A DNA stretch of 64,000 nucleotides from Gemmatimonadaceae bacterium (GTDB lineage Bacteria > Gemmatimonadota > Gemmatimonadetes > Gemmatimonadales > Gemmatimonadaceae), in NCBI GenBank assembly GCA_019186945.1, contig JABAQJ010000006.1:186001-250000 (forward strand), written 5' to 3'. How positions within the stretch are numbered: the first letter of the stretch is position 1; every line of letters begins with the position of its first letter. Positions 1 through 9,286 of this stretch are shown here, in pieces. Under the pieces are notes generated by a model, which was not told the origin of the DNA, ran no database searches, and was given only the letters and a program-made list of their open reading frames with translations. The translations under genes and the position numbers were made by a program.

Positions 1-1635
1 CCAGACGGGCGGTGGGTCGGTTTCACGATGCTGGCGCCGAAGCCGGAGGTCTGGTCGATCGACCTCCCGGCTGCTCCGGAGGGCGCGAAATGGACACCGG
101 CGCCGCGCTACGTCAGCGCGCTGCACTACCGTGCCGACAGGCAGGGGTTCATCGAGAGCGGTTTCACGCATCTGTACGTGGTTTCAGCTGACGGTGGGAC
201 GCCGCGGCAGATCACGCATGGCGACTGGAACGTGGGTGCGCGTTTCGATGCGCTTCCGGGTGGCGCGGGATGGGCCTGGACGCCGGACGGCAAGTCGATC
301 GTGTTCGACGGCCTGATGGACACCGATTGGGACATGCGGTATCGCGATTCGGACATCAACCTCGTGGATGTAGCAACGGGGCAGGCTCGAAAGTTGACGT
401 CGCAGCGTGGAACCTGGACCGGTCCCGCAGTCTCGCCCGACGGCCAGTGGATCGCGTTCAGCGGATATCCCGCAGTCAAGCAGACGTATCGCGTCCAGGA
501 CCTTTACGTGATGAAGATCGATGGCAGCCAGGTGCGGCGCGTAACCGGCGAGTGGGACCGCCAGCCGGATGCGCTCACCTGGGCGTCCGACGGCAGCGGT
601 GTATATGCGACGGCCGGCGACCGCGGCACATCCAACATCTGGTTCATTCCTGTGGCGGGAGGAGCGCCACGTCAAGTGACGACGGGCGTGCAGATGCTCA
701 CGTTAGGCTCGGTTGCCCGGACCGGGGTGGCGGCGATCGTGCGGACGGCACCGCAGGAGCCGCCGGACATCTGGCGCCTCGACCTGAAGAAGCCGGCATC
801 ACTCGCGCAACTGACGCGCGTCAACGAGGATCTGCTGGCGCGGATCAAGCTTGGAGCGGTGGAGGAGGTGTGGTACACGTCCACGAACGGCGCGAGGATC
901 CAGGCGTGGGTCGTCAAGCCGCCGTCGTTCGATCCCTCGCGAAAGTACCCGTTGATCATGGAGATCCACGGCGGACCGCACGGAATGTACAACACCGGAT
1001 TCAACTTCAGCTTCCAGAACTTCGCCGCCAACGGCTACGTGGTGCTGTACACCAACCCGCGAGGTTCAACCGGTTACGGAACGGATTTCGGAAATGCGAT
1101 CAACCTGCGCTACCCCGGTGTGGACTATGAAGATCTGATGGCCGGTGTCGACACCGTCATCAACCGCGGATATGTGGACGCGAAGCGCATGTTCGTAGGC
1201 GGATGTTCGGGCGGCGGCGTGCTGTCGAGCTGGGTCATCGGTCACACCACGCGGTTCGCCGGTGCGGCAGTGCGTTGTCCGGTCATGGACTGGCTGTCGT
1301 TCGCGGGCCAGACGGACATCCCGTTCTTCACGTACAACTTCTTCGAGAAACCGTTCTGGGAGGATCCAAAGCGCTGGCTCGAGCAGTCGTCGCTGATGTA
1401 CGTCGGTAACGTTCAGACACCGACGGTGATCATGACCGGCGAGCTGGACCTGCGCACACCCATGCCGCAAAGCGAGGAATACTACGCGGCCCTGAAGATG
1501 CGCGGCGTGCCGACGGCACTGCTGCGCTTTGCCGGCGAATACCATGGCACGTCATCCAAGCCGTCGAACTTCATGCGCACGCAGCTCTACATGATGAGCT
1601 GGTATCAGAAGTACGGCGGCAAGCCGATTTCCTAG
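1..1635 (+). CDS. S9-family prolyl oligopeptidase-like serine peptidase (5' partial)
   Basis: The frame is open from base 1, and the first codons read as a PDGR-type propeller motif, so the gene begins upstream of the window. The N-terminal half carries TolB/WD40-like propeller blades with recurring SPDG and TPDG motifs. The C-terminal part, from about base 840, is an alpha/beta hydrolase. The nucleophile motif is G-C-S-G-G with the Ser codon at 1207-1209. The likely acid is Asp in GELDLRTP (1447-1449), and the likely His is in GEYHG (1543-1545). This is the arrangement of acylaminoacyl-peptidase/DPP-type S9 enzymes, which cleave short peptides and are often exported in this kind of bacterium. 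The signal peptide, if any, is outside the window. The gene stands alone and is followed by a hairpin. The substrate cannot be deduced. Confidence 0.9.
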   Translation, partial: PDGRWVGFTMLAPKPEVWSIDLPAAPEGAKWTPAPRYVSALHYRADRQGFIESGFTHLYVVSADGGTPRQITHGDWNVGARFDALPGGAGWAWTPDGKSIVFDGLMDTDWDMRYRDSDINLVDVATGQARKLTSQRGTWTGPAVSPDGQWIAFSGYPAVKQTYRVQDLYVMKIDGSQVRRVTGEWDRQPDALTWASDGSGVYATAGDRGTSNIWFIPVAGGAPRQVTTGVQMLTLGSVARTGVAAIVRTAPQEPPDIWRLDLKKPASLAQLTRVNEDLLARIKLGAVEEVWYTSTNGARIQAWVVKPPSFDPSRKYPLIMEIHGGPHGMYNTGFNFSFQNFAANGYVVLYTNPRGSTGYGTDFGNAINLRYPGVDYEDLMAGVDTVINRGYVDAKRMFVGGCSGGGVLSSWVIGHTTRFAGAAVRCPVMDWLSFAGQTDIPFFTYNFFEKPFWEDPKRWLEQSSLMYVGNVQTPTVIMTGELDLRTPMPQSEEYYAALKMRGVPTALLRFAGEYHGTSSKPSNFMRTQLYMMSWYQKYGGKPIS

Positions 1636-1669
1636 AGATCGGCGGGCATCGCTGGGAGCGTGGATCGGG

Positions 1670-1687
1670 CCGTCGCTCCGGCGACGG
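1670..1687 (+). terminator. Hairpin after the S9 peptidase gene
   Basis: A 7-bp perfect stem, CCGTCGC / GCGACGG, closes a TCCG loop 35 bp after the stop codon. No T-run follows, so it is only a candidate for an intrinsic terminator. Confidence 0.35.
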
Positions 1688-1689
1688 TC

Positions 1690-2640
1690 ACGTGAGGCCC
1701 GGCACTTCGCGTCTCGCGGTGCTGCCGGCGCCTCCAGGGTGCAAGTCCGCGCAGCTCTTTGCGCGGACATGTCGGGAGACAGGCATCACCAGCACCCGGC
1801 GTTGGGAGTGCCTGCTCCTGAGGACACCTTCGAATGCGACGGAGTTCGCGAAAGCGAGGACCGCTTCAAGCTCTTCCTGGGTTGCAGCTATCGGTAGTCG
1901 GGAGGCATCCAGGACGACCTCGATGATGGTCCCGCTGCCAGTATCGGATTGAACGAAGCCAGCCTCGAACAGAACCCGGCCTGCCCGAATCCTCACGAGC
2001 GAGAGTCGCTACGGCTATGATGCGCCGCAGCGTATCGAATGTGACGAGTGTCCGTGTTGGAACATCGAGGACGGGTACGCCCGCGTCAGTGGCATTCAGA
2101 TACATCGGGTTGGCAAGACGACGGTCGGCGGCCGGGTCGGGGAAGTCCATCGAAGCGTTCGAGAACGACTTGAGCGCTCCGTCGCCGTAGTCATAGACGT
2201 TGACTGACGACGCGCTCGCGGCAAGGGGTTCTGGCCGATGAAGCGCCTCAGTGAAGCCAGGATGCCTGCGTTCGACCGGCCGCAGGCCGACATCGACGAA
2301 CGGTCGGTCTGATGACTGCCGGGGCAGCGTTTTCATGGCCGCAGCGAGCCCGGAGTCACCTCCTGCTGCCGCGCGAAGTGCAACAAGTCCGAGACTGGAC
2401 GAAGCAGGGGCCACAAGCTCGATTCGGCGGTCCTTGATTTCCACGAATATCGGTGGAGTCAGCGATGTGTATCGGAGCCAGTTGCCCCAAGCTCTATCGA
2501 GGTCGACCAGAATCGGGAAGAGGGCTCCAAGAGACGCAGCGAACAGTGATGTGAGAAGCCATACGGGTCTGTGCGTGCGTCAGGCGAAAGCGATCTCGGG
2601 CCGCAGATGGATCAACTCTCGCGTGCTGTGCTGGTCGCGC
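1690..2640 (-). pseudogene. Decayed membrane-protein gene (unidentified)
   Basis: Protein-like sequence on the minus strand continues across at least two disruptions. From about 2640 the frame runs into a TGA at 2580-2582. It then continues in the same frame through a hydrophobic stretch (WLLTSLFAASLGALFPIL, about 2505-2562) and a soluble segment to about 1990. There the sensible reading switches to another frame (RAGRVLFEAGF and following) and goes on to about 1760. No ATG or ribosome binding site serves any of the pieces. This may be the distal part of the same permease locus as the upstream fragment at 2669-3242, or a separate protein. I do not recognise the family. Confidence 0.35.
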
Positions 2641-2668
2641 AGCAGGAAGAGCGTCGGCGCCACAGCGC

Positions 2669-3242
2669 TCAGGCCTGCTGCGACGGTGGTATACGCGTCT
2701 GCCGTCGAGAGACAACAGGCCGTGCAGTCGGCGATCGCCATCGCTCAACGACCTCCAAAAGCCGCCAACTTATCGCGGCGTCGGGCACTGCCTGCGGCGT
2801 TTCGTCTCCAAGTGGCGCCCACGACCCCAGGGATACGCGAACTCCGAGAGTCTCGAAAAACTCAGGAGAGACGAAGCCAGTCGTGACATCGAGTAGATCC
2901 CCACCAGTGATGGCAGTACCGGCACCCTCGCGAAAGCACGCAATGTGATCGAGCGTCGATGTACGGCTTCTGAGATCGCGAAACAAGGGGGTACGACATG
3001 AAGGCAGCACTGGCACCGAGCTCCTGCATCATGCCGTCCCGCAGCTCAATGCGGGATATCCCGTCTCGATGAATGCCTGGCTGGGCCGACGATAGCGAGA
3101 GCAACAGGGCCTGGGAGCCGGCCGCCATCCCCGCGGCGATCCCAAGGCACACAGCGTTGACCGAAAACGGCAGCAAGTTCCTGCGAGTGTTGCGCAGGGT
3201 TCGAGTCAGATGCGCCCACACCGGTCGATCACTTCCCCGCAA
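2669..3242 (-). pseudogene. Frameshifted ADOP/MacB-type ABC permease remnant
   Basis: The minus-strand reading from 3242 resembles the N-terminus of acidobacterial-type duplicated orphan permeases: an Arg-rich start, one hydrophobic helix (LLPFSVNAVCLGIAAG) and then a periplasmic segment ending in MSYPL. The family motif continues in a different frame as FRDLRSRTSTLDHIACF and VSPEFFETLGVRVSLG. The switch falls exactly in a run of five G (plus strand 2987-2991), where one base fewer would restore MSYPLFRDLRSRT. The second frame ends at 2669, far short of a full permease of about 800 residues. FtsX-like core helices and the C-terminal half are missing, so this is a remnant rather than a working gene. 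Confidence 0.6.
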
Positions 3243-3540
3243 ATCACTCGAAGCTGACGGCTCCCACTATGGGCGCGAAGGGGCCGGCTGGCAAGCTGAG
3301 CATCGAGTGTTCGCCAGACTCGCCCCCGGTAACCGCTGCAATCTGCAACGGCCGGCGTAAACGAAGAACAGGCTCCATCCGATGGATGGCTCGATTGCAT
3401 CCGAACCGCGGCGCCAAACCGGCCGGCAGGTGGGAGCGGATTGCGTCTGGCGTTACCTGACCGCCAAACCGCTCATGTTGGCAGCGTGAGGGAGGAGCAG
3501 CACATTGCGTGTCCATGTTGCAAATCGACCGGATACGTCC
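3243..3540. other. Non-coding stretch between permease remnant and lipoprotein gene
   Basis: I see no convincing gene, RNA or repeat here. Short open frames exist on both strands but carry no recognisable motif. Confidence 0.4.
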
Positions 3541-3990
3541 ATGCGTGCGCAGATGTCGTCCTTCGGATTCACGGTGCTGGTGCTCGTGGCAGGACTCGCT
3601 GCCGGATGCGGTGCACCGAGCACGGTTGCGAGTGGCCCGCCAGCAACAACAACCGTCAGCCTGGACCGCGAGTTCGAGCTGGCTCCGGGACAGAAGGCGT
3701 TCCTGTCCCCGTCGGGTCTGACGATCCGCTTCGATTCTGTCGCGAACGATTCACGGTGCCCGGTCGATGTCGTCTGCGTGTGGTCGGGGAATGCCGCCGT
3801 TCACGTCACTATCCAGCGCCCGGGAGAGGCCGCACACGAGGCGACGCTCGACTCCACGGTCGGGGAGAAGAGCGCACGGAACGGCACGGAAACGGTGACG
3901 CTGGTGTCGCTCCGCCCCGAACCGGATACCCGACGCCCCTTCACGCCAGGCGACTACCGCGCGCGCTTCATCGTGAGGAACGGCGAGTGA
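3541..3990 (+). CDS. Small lipoprotein of unknown function
   Basis: The chosen ATG at 3541 gives a typical lipoprotein signal: a short basic start, a hydrophobic core (FTVLVLVAGL) and a lipobox L-A-A-G-C. An alternative in-frame start lies at 3505. The mature part, about 125 residues, is rich in beta-type sequence. It contains a paired-cysteine motif SRCPVDVVCVWSGNA, which looks like a conserved disulfide turn seen in small secreted proteins of this kind of bacterium. No catalytic motif is visible. It ends 11 bp before the convergent NAD(P)-binding gene. Function unknown; membrane-anchored in the periplasm by inference from the lipobox. Confidence 0.75.
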   Translation: MRAQMSSFGFTVLVLVAGLAAGCGAPSTVASGPPATTTVSLDREFELAPGQKAFLSPSGLTIRFDSVANDSRCPVDVVCVWSGNAAVHVTIQRPGEAAHEATLDSTVGEKSARNGTETVTLVSLRPEPDTRRPFTPGDYRARFIVRNGE

Positions 3991-4001
3991 CCTCTGCCGC
4001 T

Positions 4002-4676
4002 TCAGTGTGTGCGGCGCCCATACGAAAGCAGCTCTCGGTTGTCCATGACTCGCTCGCCCGGCAGATCGACTCTCGCGGCGTGCACCAGCGCGCTCGCCAC
4101 CTGGCGCGCCTCGACAGGCCTCCAGCGCGGCGGGACAAGGAACGCGAACGTGCTCGCGACCATCTCCATCGGCCGAACTTCCTCGCGTTGCCCGGAAAGC
4201 AGTGAAGGTCGAGCGATGGTAAGAGCGCGAAACGCGAGCGCGCGCAGCCTTTGCTCGAGTTCTCCCTTCACGCGGCTGTAGAAGATTCGCGATGCACTGT
4301 CGGCGCCGAGTGCGCTAACGAGGAGGAAATGTCGGGCGCCGGCGGCACGAGCCAGTTCGGCGATGCGGAGCGGGTATTCGAAATCGACACGACGGAAGGC
4401 TTCGGGCGAGCCGGCGATCCCGATGGTCGTTCCGAGGGAGCAAAATACCTGGTCGACGTCGAACAGATCGGCCACCGCATGGAGCCTGTCGAAGTCCACC
4501 ATGGCGATGCGCAGCCGATGCTCGGCGTCATGTGCGGGCTGCCGCCTGACGAGAGCAATCACCTCAGCGATCGTGGCATCCGTCAGCAGCTGGTTGAGCA
4601 ACTCGCGTCCGACCAGACCCGTCGCGCCGGCCAGCAGGACGCGCCGCCCACCGTTCTCCCCCGATGTCGTGGTCAT
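4002..4676 (-). CDS. NAD(P)H-binding Rossmann protein (HTATIP2/atypical SDR type)
   Basis: A 224-residue atypical short-chain dehydrogenase. The glycine motif is G-A-T-G-L-V-G near residue 17. A FCSLGTT segment follows at about residue 83, and SALGADSASRIFYSRVKGELE carries a Y-x-x-x-K pair. ARPSLLSGQR comes later. This matches the NAD(P)H-binding family that includes TIP30/HTATIP2-like oxidoreductases. The substrate is unknown, and proteins of this type can also act as redox sensors rather than enzymes. It is transcribed against the lipoprotein gene and stands alone. Confidence 0.8.
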   Translation of the reverse strand: MTTTSGENGGRRVLLAGATGLVGRELLNQLLTDATIAEVIALVRRQPAHDAEHRLRIAMVDFDRLHAVADLFDVDQVFCSLGTTIGIAGSPEAFRRVDFEYPLRIAELARAAGARHFLLVSALGADSASRIFYSRVKGELEQRLRALAFRALTIARPSLLSGQREEVRPMEMVASTFAFLVPPRWRPVEARQVASALVHAARVDLPGERVMDNRELLSYGRRTH

Positions 4677-4873
4677 TCATCCTGGAAAGAAACCACCCGA
4701 AATGTGCGTCAGCGCGCCCGGCACGCGATACGGCCGGAGGAGTGAGGCGCGAGTAGCACGGTTCGTCCCACCGGCTCACGGCTGGGAGATCGAGACTGGC
4801 AGGCGACGCGTCGGGAGGCGCAGAATACCGGCACGTTCTACGTACTCAGGCCCACCCGTCAGCCCACAACTCG

Positions 4874-5443
4874 ATGCGCGCACGTCCACTTCCCCTCACG
4901 CTGGCCCTTGCTTGCTTGTCTGCTGCGTGCGCGCGTGCGCCTCGGTCGGCGAGTCTCGATCGGAACGCACGAAATGACGTGAGCACCACTGTCGACATCT
5001 CGGGAGTAGAGCCTCCTTCGGTCAAACGGGATCTGGAGACGTTGCGTTCGGCGACTACTCCCTTCCATGACCTTGCTGCCGCGGAAGCGGCCGGATATCC
5101 GGTGAGCCTTCCGCGGTGCGTTGCCGATTCGACGATGGGCGGGATGGGATACCACATGGTACAGCGTGCGCTGTTCGACGGGACGCTGGAGATCGCGCGG
5201 CCCGAGATGTTGATTTACGCGCCCACGGGTACAGCTGGCCTGCAGCTTGTCGGCGTCGAGTACGCAGTGCCGTTTCAATTCGTGCCCGCGACAGCTCCAC
5301 CGCCGCGTCTTTTCGGACAGGACCTCAAGCCGTACCCGCAGTTCAACTACTGGGCACTCCACGTCTGGATCTGGCGAAGCAACTCCGCCGGGTTGTTTGC
5401 CGACTGGAATCCGGCCATCTCCTGTCCGGCCCGCGGTACGTGA
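4874..5443 (+). CDS. Lipoprotein of unknown function (MGYH-motif family)
   Basis: 189 residues with a signal peptide ending in a lipobox (L-S-A-A-C). The mature region contains CVADSTMGGMGYHMV at about residue 79, then PEMLIYAP and LVGVEYAVPFQF. I associate this pattern with a family of uncharacterised secreted proteins in soil bacteria, but I know no activity for it. A C-terminal part rich in Trp and Tyr (NYWALHVWIW) is likely structural. The upstream 197 bp hold no other gene. Export to the periplasmic side is inferred from the lipobox. Confidence 0.75.
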   Translation: MRARPLPLTLALACLSAACARAPRSASLDRNARNDVSTTVDISGVEPPSVKRDLETLRSATTPFHDLAAAEAAGYPVSLPRCVADSTMGGMGYHMVQRALFDGTLEIARPEMLIYAPTGTAGLQLVGVEYAVPFQFVPATAPPPRLFGQDLKPYPQFNYWALHVWIWRSNSAGLFADWNPAISCPARGT

Positions 5444-5522
5444 CGAGACGGCCTAAGGAAGGGTCGCGGCGATGCGCATCGATCCTCGGGCAGGCCTGTT
5501 CAGCCGCCACGCGGGCCGGCCG

Positions 5523-6431
5523 CTAGTTCGCGGCAGTCGTGTCCGCCAGTTTCTTGAGGATCTCTTCATAGTAGGGCTTCTCTCGCAGGCTTGCCCTCGA
5601 CCCGGGGAAGTAGATCAGGCTCAGCGACGCGCCGTATTCGTTCATGTCGGTCAGGACGATCGCAACACGCTGGTCGTTCGACAGCCGCGTGTTGTCGATC
5701 ATCGGCGAGCTGTAGAAGCTGACGGCGAAGTCGACGGCGTTGCGGCCGGCGGCATTGGCGGGTACGCCCGGTTGCGACGGCGTGGCCACTTCCAGCCCCA
5801 CGTGCAGTTCGCCACGCTCGAGGTTCGCGCCCGACAGCGTGACCCTGAAGCGTCGCGTGATGCCGTCGAGCGTCAGCTCCACGTCTTCCAGCTGTTCGGA
5901 TCTGGTCCCGGCGAGCAGGCTGTCGCTGAGGATCACGGTCCAGTCGAACCTCTGCCCGCCCGCCTCGAGGACGATCACCTGCTTGCGCGTCACCTCGCGC
6001 GCCAGGTCGCTCAACCGACTCTCGTAGGCACGCTTCTGATCGCGTGTCAGCGACGAGATGGCGATTTCCCGATGGATGTGCTCGAACAGCGGGACCAGAT
6101 TCAAGGCCTCGTGGAAGTTCTGCGCCAGCAGTTCCATCTTGAGCAGCTTGGCTTCCAGGGACGTGGACTGTACGTCGAAGAACGAGCCAATGATCGACTG
6201 GAACATCTCCTTGCGGAGCGTGGCTTCGGACTCCTCCCGCCGCGTCATCAGTTCCGAGTACAGTCGCAGCTTCGCCTCGTTGCTCTGCTGGCGCTCCAGC
6301 GTGCGCGATCCGATGAATCCGAGGCTGGCCACTGCGACCGCCGTCAGGAGGCCGCCAAGCGGTGAGAGCACGATCGCCAGCTTGTCCCAAAAGTCCTTCG
6401 TGCCGCCCCTGGAATCGATGGCCACGGTCAC
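5523..6431 (-). CDS. Membrane-anchored coiled-coil protein, unknown function
   Basis: 302 residues. One N-terminal membrane helix (LAIVLSPLGGLLTAVAVASLGF, about residues 18-40) is followed by a charged helical stretch (about 42-170) with coiled-coil character. A mainly beta C-terminal half follows. No catalytic motif is visible and I do not recognise the family. The ATG overlaps the stop of the upstream small secreted protein gene (ATGA at 6428-6431), so the two are translationally coupled and probably work together at the inner membrane. Isolation from other genes gives no further clue. Confidence 0.7.
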   Translation of the reverse strand: MTVAIDSRGGTKDFWDKLAIVLSPLGGLLTAVAVASLGFIGSRTLERQQSNEAKLRLYSELMTRREESEATLRKEMFQSIIGSFFDVQSTSLEAKLLKMELLAQNFHEALNLVPLFEHIHREIAISSLTRDQKRAYESRLSDLAREVTRKQVIVLEAGGQRFDWTVILSDSLLAGTRSEQLEDVELTLDGITRRFRVTLSGANLERGELHVGLEVATPSQPGVPANAAGRNAVDFAVSFYSSPMIDNTRLSNDQRVAIVLTDMNEYGASLSLIYFPGSRASLREKPYYEEILKKLADTTAAN

Positions 6432-6742
6432 ACCCGTTTGAGTGAGTAGCTATCGGCCTTCTTTTCGATCTGGAGCCGATACTGTGCCGGTTTCGAAAAT
6501 ACCACGACCTGGATGGAGAGCGTTTGCTTGTCGTACGAAACGATGAGCTCGCACTTGCCTCCTGTCCGGCTGGAAAGCCGGAAGGAACCGGCCTTGTCGG
6601 TCGCGCCCTTTACCGACTCGTCGCCGCATTTGAGCTCGACAGGGAGCTCGGGGAGGTATTTCTCCCCCAGGCGCACGTCGCCGAAGATCTCTCCTGGTGC
6701 GTGCCACAAGAGGGCAACCATCGGTAGCAACATCGCGAACAT
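6428..6742 (-). CDS. Small secreted protein with Ig-like/carboxypeptidase-regulatory-like fold
   Basis: 104 residues. A short hydrophobic start (MFAMLLPMVALLW) looks like a signal peptide. The rest has the pattern of a small beta-sandwich: a domain opening with GEIFGDVRLGEKYLPELPVELKC, followed by GATDKAGSFRLSSRTGGKCELIV, as in carboxypeptidase regulatory-like domains. Two cysteines may form a disulfide. First gene of a two-gene unit with the coiled-coil membrane protein. Role unknown. Confidence 0.65.
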   Translation of the reverse strand: MFAMLLPMVALLWHAPGEIFGDVRLGEKYLPELPVELKCGDESVKGATDKAGSFRLSSRTGGKCELIVSYDKQTLSIQVVVFSKPAQYRLQIEKKADSYSLKRV

Positions 6743-7224
6743 GACTCGACCTCCTTCGGTTTAGGCCCGCAATCTAGCGGACTCTCGCGGTGGACTCGGC
6801 TACCCCGGGAACCATTCCGGGGCCTTCATCGCCAGTCTGGCCGTGCGGCCTTCGAGCGCCACGCAAACGATCGCTTCCGGGTCGTCAGGTGAGGCGCCGG
6901 CTGTGGCCGACGGCATCTTCGGGCAGAGAGGCACTGGCATAGCGACGTTGTCAGGTTGCTGCCAGTGTACGGGCACCGATCAGGTGAACCAGTTGGCTAT
7001 CCCGCTACCGTCCATCGCGTGAGGGCGAGGCCGTGGGAGCGTCGTTCGACGCCCGCCACGTCCTTTCGCCGCGCGCGGCATGCGTTAGGCACAGGTGCGA
7101 TCGGCCGGTGCGGCTCCCCAGGACATCACGACGCTGCCTCGCTCGGGCTGAAGCGGCGTTGCACGCTGGCGATTCGTGCGATTTCGGTTAGGTTCGCGCA
7201 GGCACTAACTCTCACCGCGGCCAC
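6743..7224. other. 482-bp intergenic region
   Basis: The region lies between divergent genes and must hold promoters for both sides, but no clear -35/-10 pair, operator or RNA structure could be picked out. One GTTAGGC heptamer occurs at 7084 and a GTTAGGT at about 7187. Confidence 0.4.
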
Positions 7225-9000
7225 ATGCAACTTGTCACCCTCGACTGGGTCATCGTCGCGCTCTCGATCCTGATCTCGTTCCTTCCGGCGCTCCTGTTCT
7301 ACAAACGTGCCGGGTCGAGCACGACGGAGTTCTTCACGTCCGGTCGCGCCGCGCCGTGGTGGCTGGTCGGCATCTCGATGGTGGCGACCACCTTCAGCAC
7401 GGATACGCCCAACCTGGTCACCAACATGGTGCGCGAGCGGGGCGTGGCCGACAACTGGCTCTGGTGGTCATTCCTGTTGACGGGGATGATGACCGTGTTC
7501 TTCTTCGCCAGGCTGTGGCGGCGATCGAATGTGCTGACGGACCTCGAGTTCTACGAACTGCGCTACTCGGGGAAAGCCGCGACGCTGGTGCGCGGGTTTC
7601 GCGCCGTGTACCTGGGACTGTTCTTCAATTGCGTCATCATGGCGACCGTGAATCTGGCGGCCGCCAAGATCGGCAACATCGTACTCGGTTGGCCGATGTG
7701 GCAGACGCTGGCGGTGTGCGCGGTGATGACGATCTTCTTCGCCTCCGTCTCCGGTCTCTGGGGCGTTCTGGTCACGGACTCGATCCAGTTCACGATCACG
7801 ATGTCGAGCACGTTCGCCGTCGCGTACTTCGCGTTGCAGCAGCCGGAAGTGGGCGGGTTGGCGGGATTGATGGCCAAGGTGCCGGCGAGTCGGCTCAACC
7901 TGCTCCCCGACTTCAGCAACAACTGGAACGTGGCGATGTCGGTGATGATCATTCCGATCACGATTCAGTGGTGGTCCGTCTGGTATCCGGGGGCGGAGCC
8001 GGGAGGCGGCAGCTACATCGCCCAGCGCATGCTGGCGTCGCGGACCGAGAAGGACGCGGTGACGGGAACGCTGCTGTTCAACGTGATGCACTACGCGCTG
8101 CGACCGTGGCCGTGGATCATCGTGGCGCTGGCGTCGACGCTGATCTACCCTGAACTGAGCGACATCGCGAAGGCCTATCCGTACGTGGATCCGAAACTGA
8201 TCGGACACGACATGGCCTATCCGGCGATGTTGCGGTTCCTTCCCGCGGGGTTCCTGGGGGCGATGGTGGCGGGGCTGCTCGCGGCGTATCGGTCGACCAT
8301 CGAAACGCACCTCAACTGGGGAACGTCGTACCTCGTGCACGATTTCTATCGGCGCTTCCTGCGACCGGGCGAGACTGAGAAGCACTATGTCCTCGTTGGG
8401 CGCCTGACGACGGCGGGGTTGATGGTCGTGGCGGCCGTGCTGACTTTTGCGCTGGATACGGCGCGCGAGAGTTTCGAGCTTATTCTGTCGATCGGCGCGG
8501 GGACGGGCCTGCTGTACATTCTGCGATGGTTCTGGTGGCGGATTAACGCCTGGAGCGAGGTGTCGGCGATGGTCAGCTCATTCCTGATCGCGTTAGGTTT
8601 CTTCATCGCCCGGAAGGCAGGCGTGAACGTGTCGACCGAGGCGTCACTGGTCGTCACCATCGTGGCGACTACAGTGGTGTGGGTAACGGTTACATTTCTG
8701 TCGACGCCGACGGATCCGGCGCGGCTACGCACGTTCTACGAGTTGGTGCGTCCGGCCGGTCCAGGGTGGAGGGCAATTCGCGATGAGTCCGGCCTTCCCG
8801 CCTCGGCGGATTCGCTCACACAGTCGTTGCTCGGCTGGATGCTCGGCTGCACGTTCGTCTACTCCGCGCTGTTCGGTACGGGAAGCTTTCTGTACGGGCG
8901 GACGGGAGCCGGGATGGCGTGGCTTGCGGCGTTTGTCGTTACTGGCAGCATGCTCTGGCGCATCATGCCGGGCATGTGGCAATCGAATCAGACATCCTGA
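7225..9000 (+). CDS. Sodium:solute symporter (SSS family) transporter
   Basis: 591 residues with about 13-14 predicted membrane helices, matching the SSS/SGLT family length and layout. The first helix is LDWVIVALSILISFLPALLFY. The family signature FFTSGRAAPWWLVGISMVATTFSTDTPN follows at about residues 35-62, with the conserved small/Ser-Thr-rich sodium-site region. It should couple sodium entry to uptake of a solute such as a sugar, carboxylate or amino acid; the substrate is not deducible. It is followed 18 bp later by a 76-residue protein that may be its partner. Confidence 0.9.
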   Translation: MQLVTLDWVIVALSILISFLPALLFYKRAGSSTTEFFTSGRAAPWWLVGISMVATTFSTDTPNLVTNMVRERGVADNWLWWSFLLTGMMTVFFFARLWRRSNVLTDLEFYELRYSGKAATLVRGFRAVYLGLFFNCVIMATVNLAAAKIGNIVLGWPMWQTLAVCAVMTIFFASVSGLWGVLVTDSIQFTITMSSTFAVAYFALQQPEVGGLAGLMAKVPASRLNLLPDFSNNWNVAMSVMIIPITIQWWSVWYPGAEPGGGSYIAQRMLASRTEKDAVTGTLLFNVMHYALRPWPWIIVALASTLIYPELSDIAKAYPYVDPKLIGHDMAYPAMLRFLPAGFLGAMVAGLLAAYRSTIETHLNWGTSYLVHDFYRRFLRPGETEKHYVLVGRLTTAGLMVVAAVLTFALDTARESFELILSIGAGTGLLYILRWFWWRINAWSEVSAMVSSFLIALGFFIARKAGVNVSTEASLVVTIVATTVVWVTVTFLSTPTDPARLRTFYELVRPAGPGWRAIRDESGLPASADSLTQSLLGWMLGCTFVYSALFGTGSFLYGRTGAGMAWLAAFVVTGSMLWRIMPGMWQSNQTS

Positions 9001-9018
9001 CGGGAAGGAGGCATACGC

Positions 9019-9249
9019 ATGGACGAGGAACGATTCAACAGGGAACTACGGAAGTTCCTGAAGCGATTCGGAGTCACGACGCAACGAGAAATCGAGAGAG
9101 CCGTACGAGCCGCGATCGACAGTGGCGTGATCGGTGGCGAGGAAACGCTTGCCGTGGAGGCTACTGTAACCGTTCCCGGCGTGCTGCCCGCGCTCCGCAT
9201 CGAAGGGCAGATCGCCCTGTCCGGACCGGAAACGCCGGACGCTGCCTGA
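9019..9249 (+). CDS. Small DUF6494-like protein
   Basis: 76 residues, starting MDEERFNRELRKFLKRFGVT and continuing with TQREIERAVRAA. The N-terminal helix plus a C-terminal pair of beta strands (VTVPGVLPALRIEGQIAL) resemble the small DUF6494 family, which I recall from memory. A GGAAGGAG-like ribosome binding site lies just upstream. It follows the symporter gene by 18 bp and is probably cotranscribed with it. Function unknown. Confidence 0.7.
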   Translation: MDEERFNRELRKFLKRFGVTTQREIERAVRAAIDSGVIGGEETLAVEATVTVPGVLPALRIEGQIALSGPETPDAA

Positions 9250-9256
9250 AGCGCCT

Positions 9257-9286
9257 CCCCGTCCGTCGGTGGCTTACGGCACGGGG
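9257..9286. terminator. Bidirectional hairpin between convergent genes
   Basis: CCCCGT+CCGT pairs with ACGG+ACGGGG, giving a 10-bp stem with one bulged C and a 9-nt loop. It sits where the small DUF6494-like gene and the M20 hydrolase gene converge and overlaps the last codons of the latter. There is no U-tract on either side. Confidence 0.4.

Noticed and set aside
2134-2170. A second copy of the TetR-type inverted repeat
   Set aside because: A GAAGCGTTCGAGAACG-like sequence exists, but the arms do not match and it lies in a decayed gene.
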